Assembly (NCBI GenBank): GCA_964624625.1
Contig: CAZUXW010000011.1
Span: 1-56,818, forward strand
Length of the DNA stretch: 56,818 nucleotides
Direction of reading: 5' to 3'
Source of the DNA: PALSA-1180 sp964624625
GTDB lineage: Bacteria; Oederibacteriota; Muellerivitia; Muellerivitales; Muellerivitaceae
The translations under genes and the position numbers were made by a program. Of the stretch, positions 26,630-35,323 are shown in pieces (the stretch's first letter is position 1; every line of letters begins with the position of its first letter). The notes below the pieces were generated by a model, which made no database searches, was not told where the DNA came from, and saw only the letters and a list, made by a program, of their open reading frames with translations.

Positions 26630-27679
26630 TTAAGGCCGCTTTCCCTTCTCATCGATCAATTGGTACAAGGTAATCACGTTGCCCCCGCAGGTCAAAATAA
26701 GCCCATCGGGAAGGATGTCGATGCCGGCGATTTGGTTCAAGGGCGCCGTAGGGCGGGCCTCATCCGCTAAGCATCCCAGCCAATTACCACCCTGGTCGAA
26801 TACTTTCGCGTTATCGCCGTAGCTGACGACAAAGAGCCTGCCCAGGGAATCCAAGCCCAAACTATCCGCCGAAACTCCCGTTTTAATTTCCTGCACCACG
26901 GTTCCGGTCGGGTCATAAACCCGGACGCGGCTATCCTTGGCGTTGGACTCGCCCATGTAATAACGACCCTTCGAATCGACCAGGGCTTTGGAAGCTCCCC
27001 AGAGGCCGCCCTTTCCCGCGCCTTTTTCCCCCCAAGGGGCCAGCAATTGCCCCTTCAGGCTTAAGCGGTACAAGCGTGCGTCGGCCGCGTTCGTGACCAA
27101 GATATTATTCCCTCCCCACCCCAACCGGCGCGGAGTGGAAAAGGCCCCATATTGGGATAAGTTAATCGAACCCCGGCTCGTTCCGTCCAAGTCGAAAAAT
27201 TTGAGGGCGCCGTTTATCGTGTCGAGGACAAACAACCGGCCCTTTCCATCCGTCGCGATTCCCGAAGGTTCCCTGAATTCCTTGGCCCCGGAGCCGTTTT
27301 TCCCCCATTTACGGATGAGCTTTCCCTTGAAATCGCAAAGAAGGACCTGCGCCCCCAAATTATCGGTCAGGGCAAATTCGTGGGGGCCGACCGCCACAAT
27401 ATCGTTGGCGAAAAAAGGAGACCCCTGGATGTCGTCCCCGGTAAACTGGGCGACTTCCCTCACCAGGAAAAATTTCGACGGCGGTTGAAAAACAGCGTTT
27501 TTCTGAAAAAGACTCGGGCCATAAAGGAAGGCCAGGACGACGGCGATAACCGCCAGGATTTTCCAGGTGGTTCCTGAACCCCCGGCCGCCTCGGCGGGGC
27601 GCGCGGATTCCACGGGCAGGGAAACCTTCACCCCGGCCTTTTGTCTCAACTTCTCTTTTTTATCGATTCGGCGGACCAT
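26630..27679 (-). CDS. Membrane-anchored NHL-repeat beta-propeller protein (copy 2)
   Basis: 349 residues from ATG 27679; the open frame runs 22 codons further upstream without an SD. It has a basic N-tail (MVRRIDKKEKLRQK), a single membrane helix at about 40-60 (WKILAVIAVVLAFLYGPSLF) and a six-bladed NHL propeller. It is clearly paralogous to copy 1 blade by blade: FFANDIVAVGPHEFALTDN, FKGKLIRKWGKNG, EFREPSGIATDGKGRLFVLDT, TPRRLGWGGNNILVTNAA, CGGNVITLYQ. It lies 50 bp upstream of one GT-C gene and 127 bp downstream of another, so GT-C and NHL genes alternate here. No enzyme motif is visible. A binding or assembly role for the neighbouring glycosyltransferases is the simplest inference. Confidence 0.82.
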   Translation of the reverse strand: MVRRIDKKEKLRQKAGVKVSLPVESARPAEAAGGSGTTWKILAVIAVVLAFLYGPSLFQKNAVFQPPSKFFLVREVAQFTGDDIQGSPFFANDIVAVGPHEFALTDNLGAQVLLCDFKGKLIRKWGKNGSGAKEFREPSGIATDGKGRLFVLDTINGALKFFDLDGTSRGSINLSQYGAFSTPRRLGWGGNNILVTNAADARLYRLSLKGQLLAPWGEKGAGKGGLWGASKALVDSKGRYYMGESNAKDSRVRVYDPTGTVVQEIKTGVSADSLGLDSLGRLFVVSYGDNAKVFDQGGNWLGCLADEARPTAPLNQIAGIDILPDGLILTCGGNVITLYQLIDEKGKRP

Positions 27680-27806
27680 AGTCACTCTTTCTATTTGGAT
27701 TATTTTTTGACGGCGAAAAGACCCAGATAAAAACCAAAGATGCATTATCCCAAAAATCCCGTAATTTTGGCCAAAGGAATTTCAGTAAAGACCCGGGGCG
27801 GAACCC

Positions 27807-30302
27807 TTAAAAATCAAATGATTTCCAAAGCGATTCTCCCAATCCCCCGCCCCCTTTCAATTGAAGGGTTATCTCCGGGGGAAGGGTGCTTCTTTGAAAA
27901 CAGGTTGTTACCTCCACCCGGTGGCTTCCCGCGGCCAATTCCAAAGTTTTTTCGACATTCTCGCCAGGGGCCCAATATAAACCATTCCGGTAAAAACGGA
28001 GGTCAAAAACCATTTTGCCGTCCACTAAAAGCCTTGTTCGATTATCGGCTTTGCAGTGGAATTCATATCCCCCCCCTTTGGCGACTTGGATCGCGCCTTC
28101 GTAGCGTACCCCCAACCAGTCCAAGTAAACCTCCGGAGAAACCTTGTCAAAGGCGTTGGGGGTCCTGTCCTCCCAACTTAAGAACGCGAAATTGAGTCCG
28201 GTTTGGGTGCTGGAAAAAAGGCGGCGCCAATAGGGCGGGGGGACTTTTTTCACGTCAAAAATTTTCTGCCGGACGCCGGAAAGGTCGCTAAAAGCGATCT
28301 GGCAGCGGTTCGCGGAGGCCGATGACCCGGGATCCGAATTGTGAACCAAGCTCCACTGCGCCGACGGGAAGGCTTTTTTTAAAGTGTCGTTTTCGGCCCG
28401 GTCAAACCCCAAAAGGATCACCACGTCCGACGGGTTTTCATCCGTACCCAGCGTCACCAGGTTGTTCCGGTGGAGGAGATGGACCGGATGGCCCTCGTAC
28501 AAGACGCTTAGGTCGCCGTCGGAGTATTCAGGCGCCAAATACACCTGATAACCCTTATCAACATCCCGGAAAGCCTGGTCCCGGACCGCCATGATCCCCG
28601 TTGGTTTATCCACCCATTGCCGGTAGACACGGTCATAAACACCTTCGGCGGCCCAAAACCAAAAACCCAGGAGTAAAAGGGAGAGTAAAACCGAATTCGC
28701 CCTTTTGGCCGCGAAGGAAATTGAACCGGCCCATATCTCATTCAAACCATAGGCCCCGAGCAGCAGAAAGGCCGGAGGACAGGCCATCAACCGCGCACTG
28801 TGGGTTTCGGAGGCGAAAAAATGGACCGAGGCTCCCACGCCGGCGGCCAGCACCAGGAAAAAGACTTTCACCTTGGGTTTTCCCAGGAAAAAAGCCAGGC
28901 CGAGGGCGATTAAAATGACCTCGGGATAGCTGAAATAGGAATCCGCCGGCAGGCCCATATCAGCCCGATCCCCCCCGGCCCAAAACAAATATTGAAAGGT
29001 GTCGGACATCCTCTGGAAAGAGGCGGAAAGATAGGCCCGGCTCAAAAACCCGGAATTCGAGGCGAGGGAGAATTGTTTGATCCTGGTTAAAAAAACCGGA
29101 TCCGTCAAGAAAGGCGAGGCCAACAAAGCGGAGCACCAGGCTCCGATGACCCACCCGGGCCAAGGGGATCCCTCCCTTTTCCGGGAGTCTTTCACCGCCC
29201 GATAAAGCGTCCCCAGCAGGAACAAAACCAATAAAACTTTCGCCGGACCTGGGCCCATCAACGCCAATAACCGGTCCACCCAATTGGGGCTCGAAAAGGC
29301 GTTGCTGCAATAAAGAAAGAATACAAGAAGAAACGCCAAGGATGACCAAGCCGCGAGACCTGGCAGCCTGGTTTTGTTTTGGACAAGGAGCATTCCAAAT
29401 ACAAAAAAAACAAAAAACAGGAGAAGCGGCTGAAAATAGGGGCCGGAAAAAGCCAGAAACCCAACGGCCAATCCCCATTTTACGAAATCGGAAACTTCCT
29501 GGTGCTCAAACAACCGCAGGGTGCAAACGATGGCGAGTCCCATGGCGAGGAACATTCCGCTGGTTCCATAACCGGTGACGACCTTCACGAGCAGGGCTTT
29601 GCTGACCGCCGCCAGGGCCGCGGCGAAAATCCCCAGGCGGCGCCCCCCCAACTCTTTCCCGGCGAAATAAAGGACGAAAACACCGCCCACTTCCAAAAGG
29701 ACGTTTGTCAGCCTTTGGATGAGGATCGAAGGTGCGCCCGGGATCAGCCGGCTCAACGCGATCGCCGGATATTCCCACAGGGGACATATCCCATAGAACA
29801 TCCTTAATATGGAATGGTAGTTGGAAAGATCAACCGTGTGGCGCACATGGGAGATGGCGAAAGCCGTATCGATGCTGAAACTCCCCATCGGCCTGCCGGC
29901 TTCATGCAGGCAAAGGAAGCCCGTCATGCCTAAACTGGCCGAAAGCCAAAAAAAAGACGCGCCTTTTGAAAAGTCCCCTTCGCTTTTCCCTTCCCGAAAC
30001 AACGCGGCGGAAAAAACCATTCCCAAGAAAAGGACCATCGACGCGTTTAAGGATTGGTGGAAAGGAACGGCTTTTGCCACCAAGGGGGACATCCAGCTGT
30101 AATTGGGAAAAGTCAAGGTAACCAGGGAAAAGCCGGCCCAGGATCCCAGGATCAGGAGCCATTTGAAGCCGGAGGAACTTTTCGCTTCCGCCGGCGCCTG
30201 GATCTCCCCGCTTGAAACGGACGGGGCCGGAAATATATCGGAAGGGGCATTCCCGGGCCTTCTTCTCCTTGGCGTCCTTTCGGCCTTCCTCGGCTTTGAC
30301 AT
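27807..30302 (-). CDS. GT-C-like membrane protein with PA14-like C-terminus (array copy 3, divergent)
   Basis: 831 residues from ATG 30302; a TTG two codons earlier is the alternative. The N-tail is basic (MSKPRKAERTPRRRRPG), followed by a TFPNYS motif after helix 1 and 10-12 membrane helices. It is the most divergent member: the catalytic loop reads SFSIDTAFAISHVRHT with D145 followed by Thr, and the REPFFPY motif of the paralogues is replaced by CPLWEYPAIALSRLIPG. The propeptide-like cytoplasmic loops and the GKELGGRRLGIFAAALAAVSKALL segment still match copy 1. Residues about 735-825 form the PA14-like sandwich (GAIQVAKGGGYEFHCKADN; LELAAGSHRVEV). It follows copy 4 by 40 bp. Function is inferred from the family; loss of key residues could mean a changed substrate or a non-catalytic partner. 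Confidence 0.75.
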   Translation of the reverse strand: MSKPRKAERTPRRRRPGNAPSDIFPAPSVSSGEIQAPAEAKSSSGFKWLLILGSWAGFSLVTLTFPNYSWMSPLVAKAVPFHQSLNASMVLFLGMVFSAALFREGKSEGDFSKGASFFWLSASLGMTGFLCLHEAGRPMGSFSIDTAFAISHVRHTVDLSNYHSILRMFYGICPLWEYPAIALSRLIPGAPSILIQRLTNVLLEVGGVFVLYFAGKELGGRRLGIFAAALAAVSKALLVKVVTGYGTSGMFLAMGLAIVCTLRLFEHQEVSDFVKWGLAVGFLAFSGPYFQPLLLFFVFFVFGMLLVQNKTRLPGLAAWSSLAFLLVFFLYCSNAFSSPNWVDRLLALMGPGPAKVLLVLFLLGTLYRAVKDSRKREGSPWPGWVIGAWCSALLASPFLTDPVFLTRIKQFSLASNSGFLSRAYLSASFQRMSDTFQYLFWAGGDRADMGLPADSYFSYPEVILIALGLAFFLGKPKVKVFFLVLAAGVGASVHFFASETHSARLMACPPAFLLLGAYGLNEIWAGSISFAAKRANSVLLSLLLLGFWFWAAEGVYDRVYRQWVDKPTGIMAVRDQAFRDVDKGYQVYLAPEYSDGDLSVLYEGHPVHLLHRNNLVTLGTDENPSDVVILLGFDRAENDTLKKAFPSAQWSLVHNSDPGSSASANRCQIAFSDLSGVRQKIFDVKKVPPPYWRRLFSSTQTGLNFAFLSWEDRTPNAFDKVSPEVYLDWLGVRYEGAIQVAKGGGYEFHCKADNRTRLLVDGKMVFDLRFYRNGLYWAPGENVEKTLELAAGSHRVEVTTCFQRSTLPPEITLQLKGGGGLGESLWKSFDF

Positions 30303-30342
30303 TTTCAAAAACTCCTATCAAGATTTTTTTCACCCTTCCGCA

Positions 30343-32862
30343 CTACCGCCGACCGGCTCCCGAGGGAGACTTCCCCAAAATCCATTCTTCCCCGCCGCCC
30401 GGAGGGGTTACTTTAATGTCCGGGAACCTCAGGTAAGACCTGAAATTTACCACCAGCGAGATTTGATGTTCGCCCGGTTCCAAGTGTATTTTTTTCCGTC
30501 CCTGGAGCGAAGATCCGTTGATCGGCCGGAGGCTGATGATGGTTTTCCCGTCGACGGAAAGGACAATCACATTCGTCGTTGGCTGGGTGGAAAACACATA
30601 GTCCCCCCCTGCGGCAAGGTCGATGACGCCATCCGCTTTGGCCGATTGGGCGTTGGTGAGCTTGCCGGGAAGGGGTTCATCCAGGGAGGGGACCCTTTCA
30701 TTCCACCACATCAACCCGCGGGCGACGCCGTAATTCTGGCAATAGAACCTTCTCGTCCAATACTGATGTGGAACAGGCCGTAAAAAAATGAGTTTGTTCC
30801 CGGACTCGGAAAGCGAGTCAAAAGGAATGAGAACCCTTTCGATGGAGCGTGGAAGGGCAGGCCGCAACCCCGGCCTCACGGACCATCGGGCTTGAGGAAA
30901 CTCCTTCTTAACACGGTCTTCAAGGGCTTGATCATACCCAAACATCAGCAAAACGATATCCTTTCCTTTTTCCCCAGGTTCCAGGTAGACCGGATTGGGA
31001 TCGTTCAAAAGATAGGCCTCGGTTTGGTCGCAAAGCATGGTTAGGGAGCCTGTGGCGAATTGCTCGCCCTTAGGGTACTGGGCTATCAATACGTAATATT
31101 TTTTCCAATCCTCCCTCACTTGTTCCCCGATTAAAACATCGTTGTCCTTGCCCGCCATCCAACTCCTGCAAAGCATGAAACTCTTGGACCCATCCCAGAT
31201 CCAAAAGGCCAGAAACCCCAAAAACGCGACTTTCAAAAGGGTCCGGCTTTTCGTTTCCCGTTTGAAAAGCCCCCAAAAGGAATCAAGCCCCCAACCGGCC
31301 AACAAATACAAGGGTGCCACAGCTCCGGATATTCGCGACGCGCCATGGATCTCCGCCAGCACAAAAGGAAGCACTCCCACCAGCACCAAAAATACGATCA
31401 AGGCCTTGGCCCAGGAGGGCCTGGCCAGGCATAAGGCCGCTCCGACCACCATCGCGGCTTGGGAAAAAGCGTCGAAAAAATTGCACCCGACGAAGGGATA
31501 GGGATCCAGGCCGAACCGCGCCAGGGTAAACATCATTCCAAAGCAATAGGAAATTTGGCTCCAAAGCAATGTTAAGGCGGCCCCCGAAAGTTGGAACATA
31601 TGCCCGGTCCCGGCGAAAATCGAGGCTTCGGAAGTGTGGGCCGTGTAAAGGGGATGAAACATTAACGGCGCCGACAAGAGGGCCGTCAAAACCGAACCGG
31701 TCGCCCATCCCAACAGCCTCCGGTTCGCCTCATTCTCCCTGGCCGCCGACCGGTTTTTGAAATAGGCGTACGTGAGGACGGCGAAAACGGCGGATAAAAA
31801 CCAGGGCCGGATCGCCACTGAAACCCAGGGGGTTGAGGCATGCAAAAATCCATTCCGGTAAAAAAAGAGGAAGGACCAGGACAACCACAAGCCGGCCGCC
31901 AGGATCCAAGCCGCTGCGCCCTTAAGCCGTTCGGGAGAGCCGAGAACGACCCAGACCAATACGGCGGTAATCATGATGGGAGGCCAGGGGCGGAACGGCA
32001 CGTAACAGTAGGTGCCGAAAGCCAGGGAAAGGGACCAATAAATGAAACGCTTCAGGGTGGGCTTTTGGACCAGTCGGAAAAAGAATAGGAGGGCCCCAAT
32101 CCCCCCCAAGATGGAAGTGGTCGTACCGGATTGCATGTAGCTCATGAATATCATCGGACGAGAGGATGCCCAAATGGCCATCAGGATCAAGCCCAAGCGG
32201 CGGCCTTGCAGGGTGCTTCCCAAAAGATACAACCACCAGATCGCCGTAAGATCGATCAGGGTGGAGCTCAATCGTTCGATCCATACCCCCGTGGCATGGG
32301 GAAACAATGACCATAAACCAGCTGTGAAATAGGGGAAAAAAGGTTCGCGCGCCGCCGGTTGAAAAAGGATGAAATAATCGTGGACATCCAAAATGCCCCG
32401 GACATCCATGGCCGGCACCATAAAATCCCCCCAATAACAGGCAGGGGGTTCCTCGGGTTTATAAAACCGTGTCACGGCGCAAACCGAAAAGAAAAAGAAG
32501 AACCAAAAGGCGGCCGTCCCCCGGGAAATATTCACGGCTTCCCCCAACGGCTGCAGCCGATTGAACGCCAGGACCAGGCCCGCTAAGCCGGCCCACAGTA
32601 TCCAGGAATGGGTAAATAACCGGGCCGGCAGGCTTCCCGGTTCCAGGAGGATGTGATAATTGGGAAGGCCCATGAGTCCGGCCACCACCAAAGTCACCGA
32701 TACCAAAAGAAGGTAGGCGGTCCAGGGGGAGCCATGAATCCCGCGGGGGCCCTCCGGAAGGGAAGCCCCGTCCAGGGCGTAAAGTTTGTTTTTCTTTCCA
32801 GCGCGCGCCGCGCCGCCCCTTGCCTTTAAAGGCCTTTTTTTTATTTTTTTAACCGGACCCAT
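30343..32862 (-). CDS. GT-C membrane glycosyltransferase with PA14-like C-terminus (array copy 4)
   Basis: 839 residues, closest to array copy 2. GGGAG stands just before the ATG at 32862. The N-tail is polybasic (MGPVKKIKKRPLKARGG, AGKKNK). GLPNYHILL follows helix 1. The first large loop has TRFYKPEEPPACYWGDFMV with D146 followed by Phe, so the second acidic residue is missing. REPFFPYFTAGLWSLFPHATGVWIERL is well conserved with copies 1 and 2. The cytoplasmic motif LGSTLQGRRLGLILMA matches copy 2 almost exactly. The C-terminal beta-sandwich (about 745-825) has GGDYVFSTQPTTNVIVLSVD and LEPGEHQISLVV. It is 155 bp downstream of another membrane protein gene and 40 bp upstream of copy 3, consistent with one transcript. 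Confidence 0.78.
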   Translation of the reverse strand: MGPVKKIKKRPLKARGGAARAGKKNKLYALDGASLPEGPRGIHGSPWTAYLLLVSVTLVVAGLMGLPNYHILLEPGSLPARLFTHSWILWAGLAGLVLAFNRLQPLGEAVNISRGTAAFWFFFFFSVCAVTRFYKPEEPPACYWGDFMVPAMDVRGILDVHDYFILFQPAAREPFFPYFTAGLWSLFPHATGVWIERLSSTLIDLTAIWWLYLLGSTLQGRRLGLILMAIWASSRPMIFMSYMQSGTTTSILGGIGALLFFFRLVQKPTLKRFIYWSLSLAFGTYCYVPFRPWPPIMITAVLVWVVLGSPERLKGAAAWILAAGLWLSWSFLFFYRNGFLHASTPWVSVAIRPWFLSAVFAVLTYAYFKNRSAARENEANRRLLGWATGSVLTALLSAPLMFHPLYTAHTSEASIFAGTGHMFQLSGAALTLLWSQISYCFGMMFTLARFGLDPYPFVGCNFFDAFSQAAMVVGAALCLARPSWAKALIVFLVLVGVLPFVLAEIHGASRISGAVAPLYLLAGWGLDSFWGLFKRETKSRTLLKVAFLGFLAFWIWDGSKSFMLCRSWMAGKDNDVLIGEQVREDWKKYYVLIAQYPKGEQFATGSLTMLCDQTEAYLLNDPNPVYLEPGEKGKDIVLLMFGYDQALEDRVKKEFPQARWSVRPGLRPALPRSIERVLIPFDSLSESGNKLIFLRPVPHQYWTRRFYCQNYGVARGLMWWNERVPSLDEPLPGKLTNAQSAKADGVIDLAAGGDYVFSTQPTTNVIVLSVDGKTIISLRPINGSSLQGRKKIHLEPGEHQISLVVNFRSYLRFPDIKVTPPGGGEEWILGKSPSGAGRR

Positions 32863-33017
32863 AATCTCCCTTTTTAAATACCGGATATTGAAATTCCCGA
32901 AGTCCCCGATAAAAAAACCGGGAGAAAGGACCCAACTTTATCCTCCTATAGACGGGCCACCAGAACTTTAATCCCGATCCTGGACAAATAACGGGAAAAA
33001 GACCCAAAACAAAAGGA

Positions 33018-35192
33018 TCAGGAAGGGGTCTTCGAACCCACGATTTTATAAACCGAGATCCCGTTGGATTGTTCCAACAGTTCCATGGTGAATTTCATTT
33101 CGAGCTTATCCAAAAGCTTTTTCTCGAAACCGTCGGCAGGAATCGTTCCGGAATAAATACAATCGCCGGGTTTCAAGGGAGGTTCAAAGGCAAGGATCCG
33201 TTCCATGGCCTTCGGCGAAACCGTGGGCTGGATAATATCGTTGTAAGGGTACAAATTTGTTTTTCCCGAGTACATGGAAAATCCCAATCCGCCCTCCCCC
33301 AAAAAGTAAACCAACGATTTGGAGCCTCCCGAATATTTTTCCATGGTATTTTCAATTTGCACAAATCCCGCATCAACATCGCGGAAGTGGGCCGGGAGGC
33401 TGAGGACGCGGTTGATCATGACCCAGGGCGACTTGGGCTGCATCCGTAATTTTTGGAGGGCCAGCCCCGTGGACTTCTGCAGGAACAGGGCAGCCAAAAG
33501 GACGGCCACCAGGTAACCCGTTTTTTTAACCATGAAAGGCAGAGCTGGCGGGTTATAGCGTTTGACGAAATAAAGCCAATAAATCGCCAATAGGATGGCA
33601 GGCATGGAGGTGTGCTCGAGGTTCATATTATCGGCCCTTCTCAGGTAGTAGGTGAATTCCAAAATCCCGCAAAACACCAGGATGACGATTAAGTTGAAAT
33701 TCGGCGGAATGTTGTTTTTGGACCCGAACAAAATTCCCAACAGGGCGAAAAAGGAGAAATATAAGATTCCCGCGACCAGCCACCAATAATCGACGGGCGG
33801 GACCTCGAGCATGCCCAATCCATTCCCGTAGGTCATCAAGAAATCAAAATAATAGGACCAATGGGGCCATTCGTGGGTCCGGCGGAACACATCCCCATAG
33901 AGGAGGCCCGCGATAACCAAAAGGCAGCCGGTCAACATCATCATCCTCTCCAGAAACAGCCGGAAACGGAATTTCACCGGGCTTTTGAAATCGACCGATT
34001 CGTAAACCAAAAGGCCCAGATAAGGCACTACCGCGTAGACGCAAACCTCGAAACTCCAAAAAAAAGCGATTCCCGCCACGATGGTTTCTCCCCAATAGAA
34101 AAGACGTTTTTTTTCGGGAAATTGGTTTCTCAGGACTATCAAGGCCATGAAAACGTAAATAAAACCGAAACGCAAAGCCCCGACGGAGGGATATAAAATC
34201 CCCGCGTTTAACTGGATCAGGTGGTTGATGATCAAAAGGACTACCAGGGAAAACAAAGCGAGGATTTCCGACCGAAAAAGCTTTCGGACTACGAAAAAAA
34301 AGAGCATGTACTGAATCCCCGTGATGACCGCCATGACAAAGCTGAAGGCCGTAAAGCCAAGGGGAAGGAACAAGAAAAACATCCTCAGAAAATAGATGAC
34401 GAGAATCCCATATTGGGAATTGATGTTGACGAGCAGGGATTTTCCTCCCGCCAAATCGGTCACAGGCCCAAGATAAAACGAGTAATGGAAGGGGTCGTAA
34501 TTAAAAAGCGTATTGATGGAAAAGGCTATCAAAAGAAAGGCCAGGACGTAGGAAAGGACCTTTTTCCCCGGGGCCGTCTCCGTCATGTTCCCGGCGGGCT
34601 GGGCCGGAACGCCCTTCCCGGAAATCCTCCCTACCCCCCCCAAAAAGACCCAAACGACGGCGGCAAAGAAAAGGTAGTTATAAAATTTCCAATCCCCCGT
34701 CCTGTACCAGCCGGGATAAAGCTGGGAAAGCCAATAAAGGCATGAGCTGATCGAAAGAAGGTAAATAAGGTTGATTTTCACGGATAGGGGGCCGAACTTG
34801 TCAAGGACTCGCGCCGATACAGCCCCCAAAGGCTGGAGCGCCAGGAAGAGGACCAAGGGGCCAGGCGTACGCGCCTGGCTGGGAAGATAGGAAAACAGCG
34901 CGGACAAAAGGTTTAAAAACATCGAAAGGGTATAAACACAGGATTCCTTTTGGAACCATTGCTTCTTGAGGTAAATGAGGAGAAATATAAGGAAGGCGCC
35001 GGCGGGAACCGTGACCAGCCAACCCGCGACGAATAAATGGAAATAGGTGTGCCCATCCCCGGGAACCGTCAGGATATACCGCGTAAGGTAAAACTTGAAA
35101 AGGACAAGGCCGAACAAGGCGCCCGAGAGAAACAGGGTAAAATTTTCATTTTTAGCGGCCGGGATTTTTTTGTCGAGGACCTTCGTTTTCAA
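33018..35192 (-). CDS. Large polytopic membrane protein, GT-C-like, no PA14 domain
   Basis: 724 residues, about 13 hydrophobic helices, and a short periplasmic C-terminal domain (about 590-724) without a PA14 sandwich. I do not recognise the family with confidence. Helix 1 is followed by TVPGDGHTYFHLF, and a second conserved-looking stretch NYDPFHYSFYLGPVTDLAGG, then NINSQYGILVIYF, resembles loops of GT-C or polymerase-like membrane proteins. The start is a TTG at 35192 with a poor SD; an upstream ATG is out of frame and stops quickly. It sits between wecE and the GT-C/PA14 array on the same strand, which supports a role in transfer or polymerisation of a lipid-linked glycan. The exact reaction cannot be stated. 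Confidence 0.6.
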   Translation of the reverse strand: MKTKVLDKKIPAAKNENFTLFLSGALFGLVLFKFYLTRYILTVPGDGHTYFHLFVAGWLVTVPAGAFLIFLLIYLKKQWFQKESCVYTLSMFLNLLSALFSYLPSQARTPGPLVLFLALQPLGAVSARVLDKFGPLSVKINLIYLLSISSCLYWLSQLYPGWYRTGDWKFYNYLFFAAVVWVFLGGVGRISGKGVPAQPAGNMTETAPGKKVLSYVLAFLLIAFSINTLFNYDPFHYSFYLGPVTDLAGGKSLLVNINSQYGILVIYFLRMFFLFLPLGFTAFSFVMAVITGIQYMLFFFVVRKLFRSEILALFSLVVLLIINHLIQLNAGILYPSVGALRFGFIYVFMALIVLRNQFPEKKRLFYWGETIVAGIAFFWSFEVCVYAVVPYLGLLVYESVDFKSPVKFRFRLFLERMMMLTGCLLVIAGLLYGDVFRRTHEWPHWSYYFDFLMTYGNGLGMLEVPPVDYWWLVAGILYFSFFALLGILFGSKNNIPPNFNLIVILVFCGILEFTYYLRRADNMNLEHTSMPAILLAIYWLYFVKRYNPPALPFMVKKTGYLVAVLLAALFLQKSTGLALQKLRMQPKSPWVMINRVLSLPAHFRDVDAGFVQIENTMEKYSGGSKSLVYFLGEGGLGFSMYSGKTNLYPYNDIIQPTVSPKAMERILAFEPPLKPGDCIYSGTIPADGFEKKLLDKLEMKFTMELLEQSNGISVYKIVGSKTPS

Positions 35193-35323
35193 ATGGAAGC
35201 GTCTTTCATATTCTCGTTTTTTTATAGGAACGGCGCCATTTTACAGCCTTTAAATGGCCCACGCCATTAAATATTCAACGCTCCCGCCGGGGCCGCAACG
35301 GCGCCGGCGCTGGGCCAATCCCA

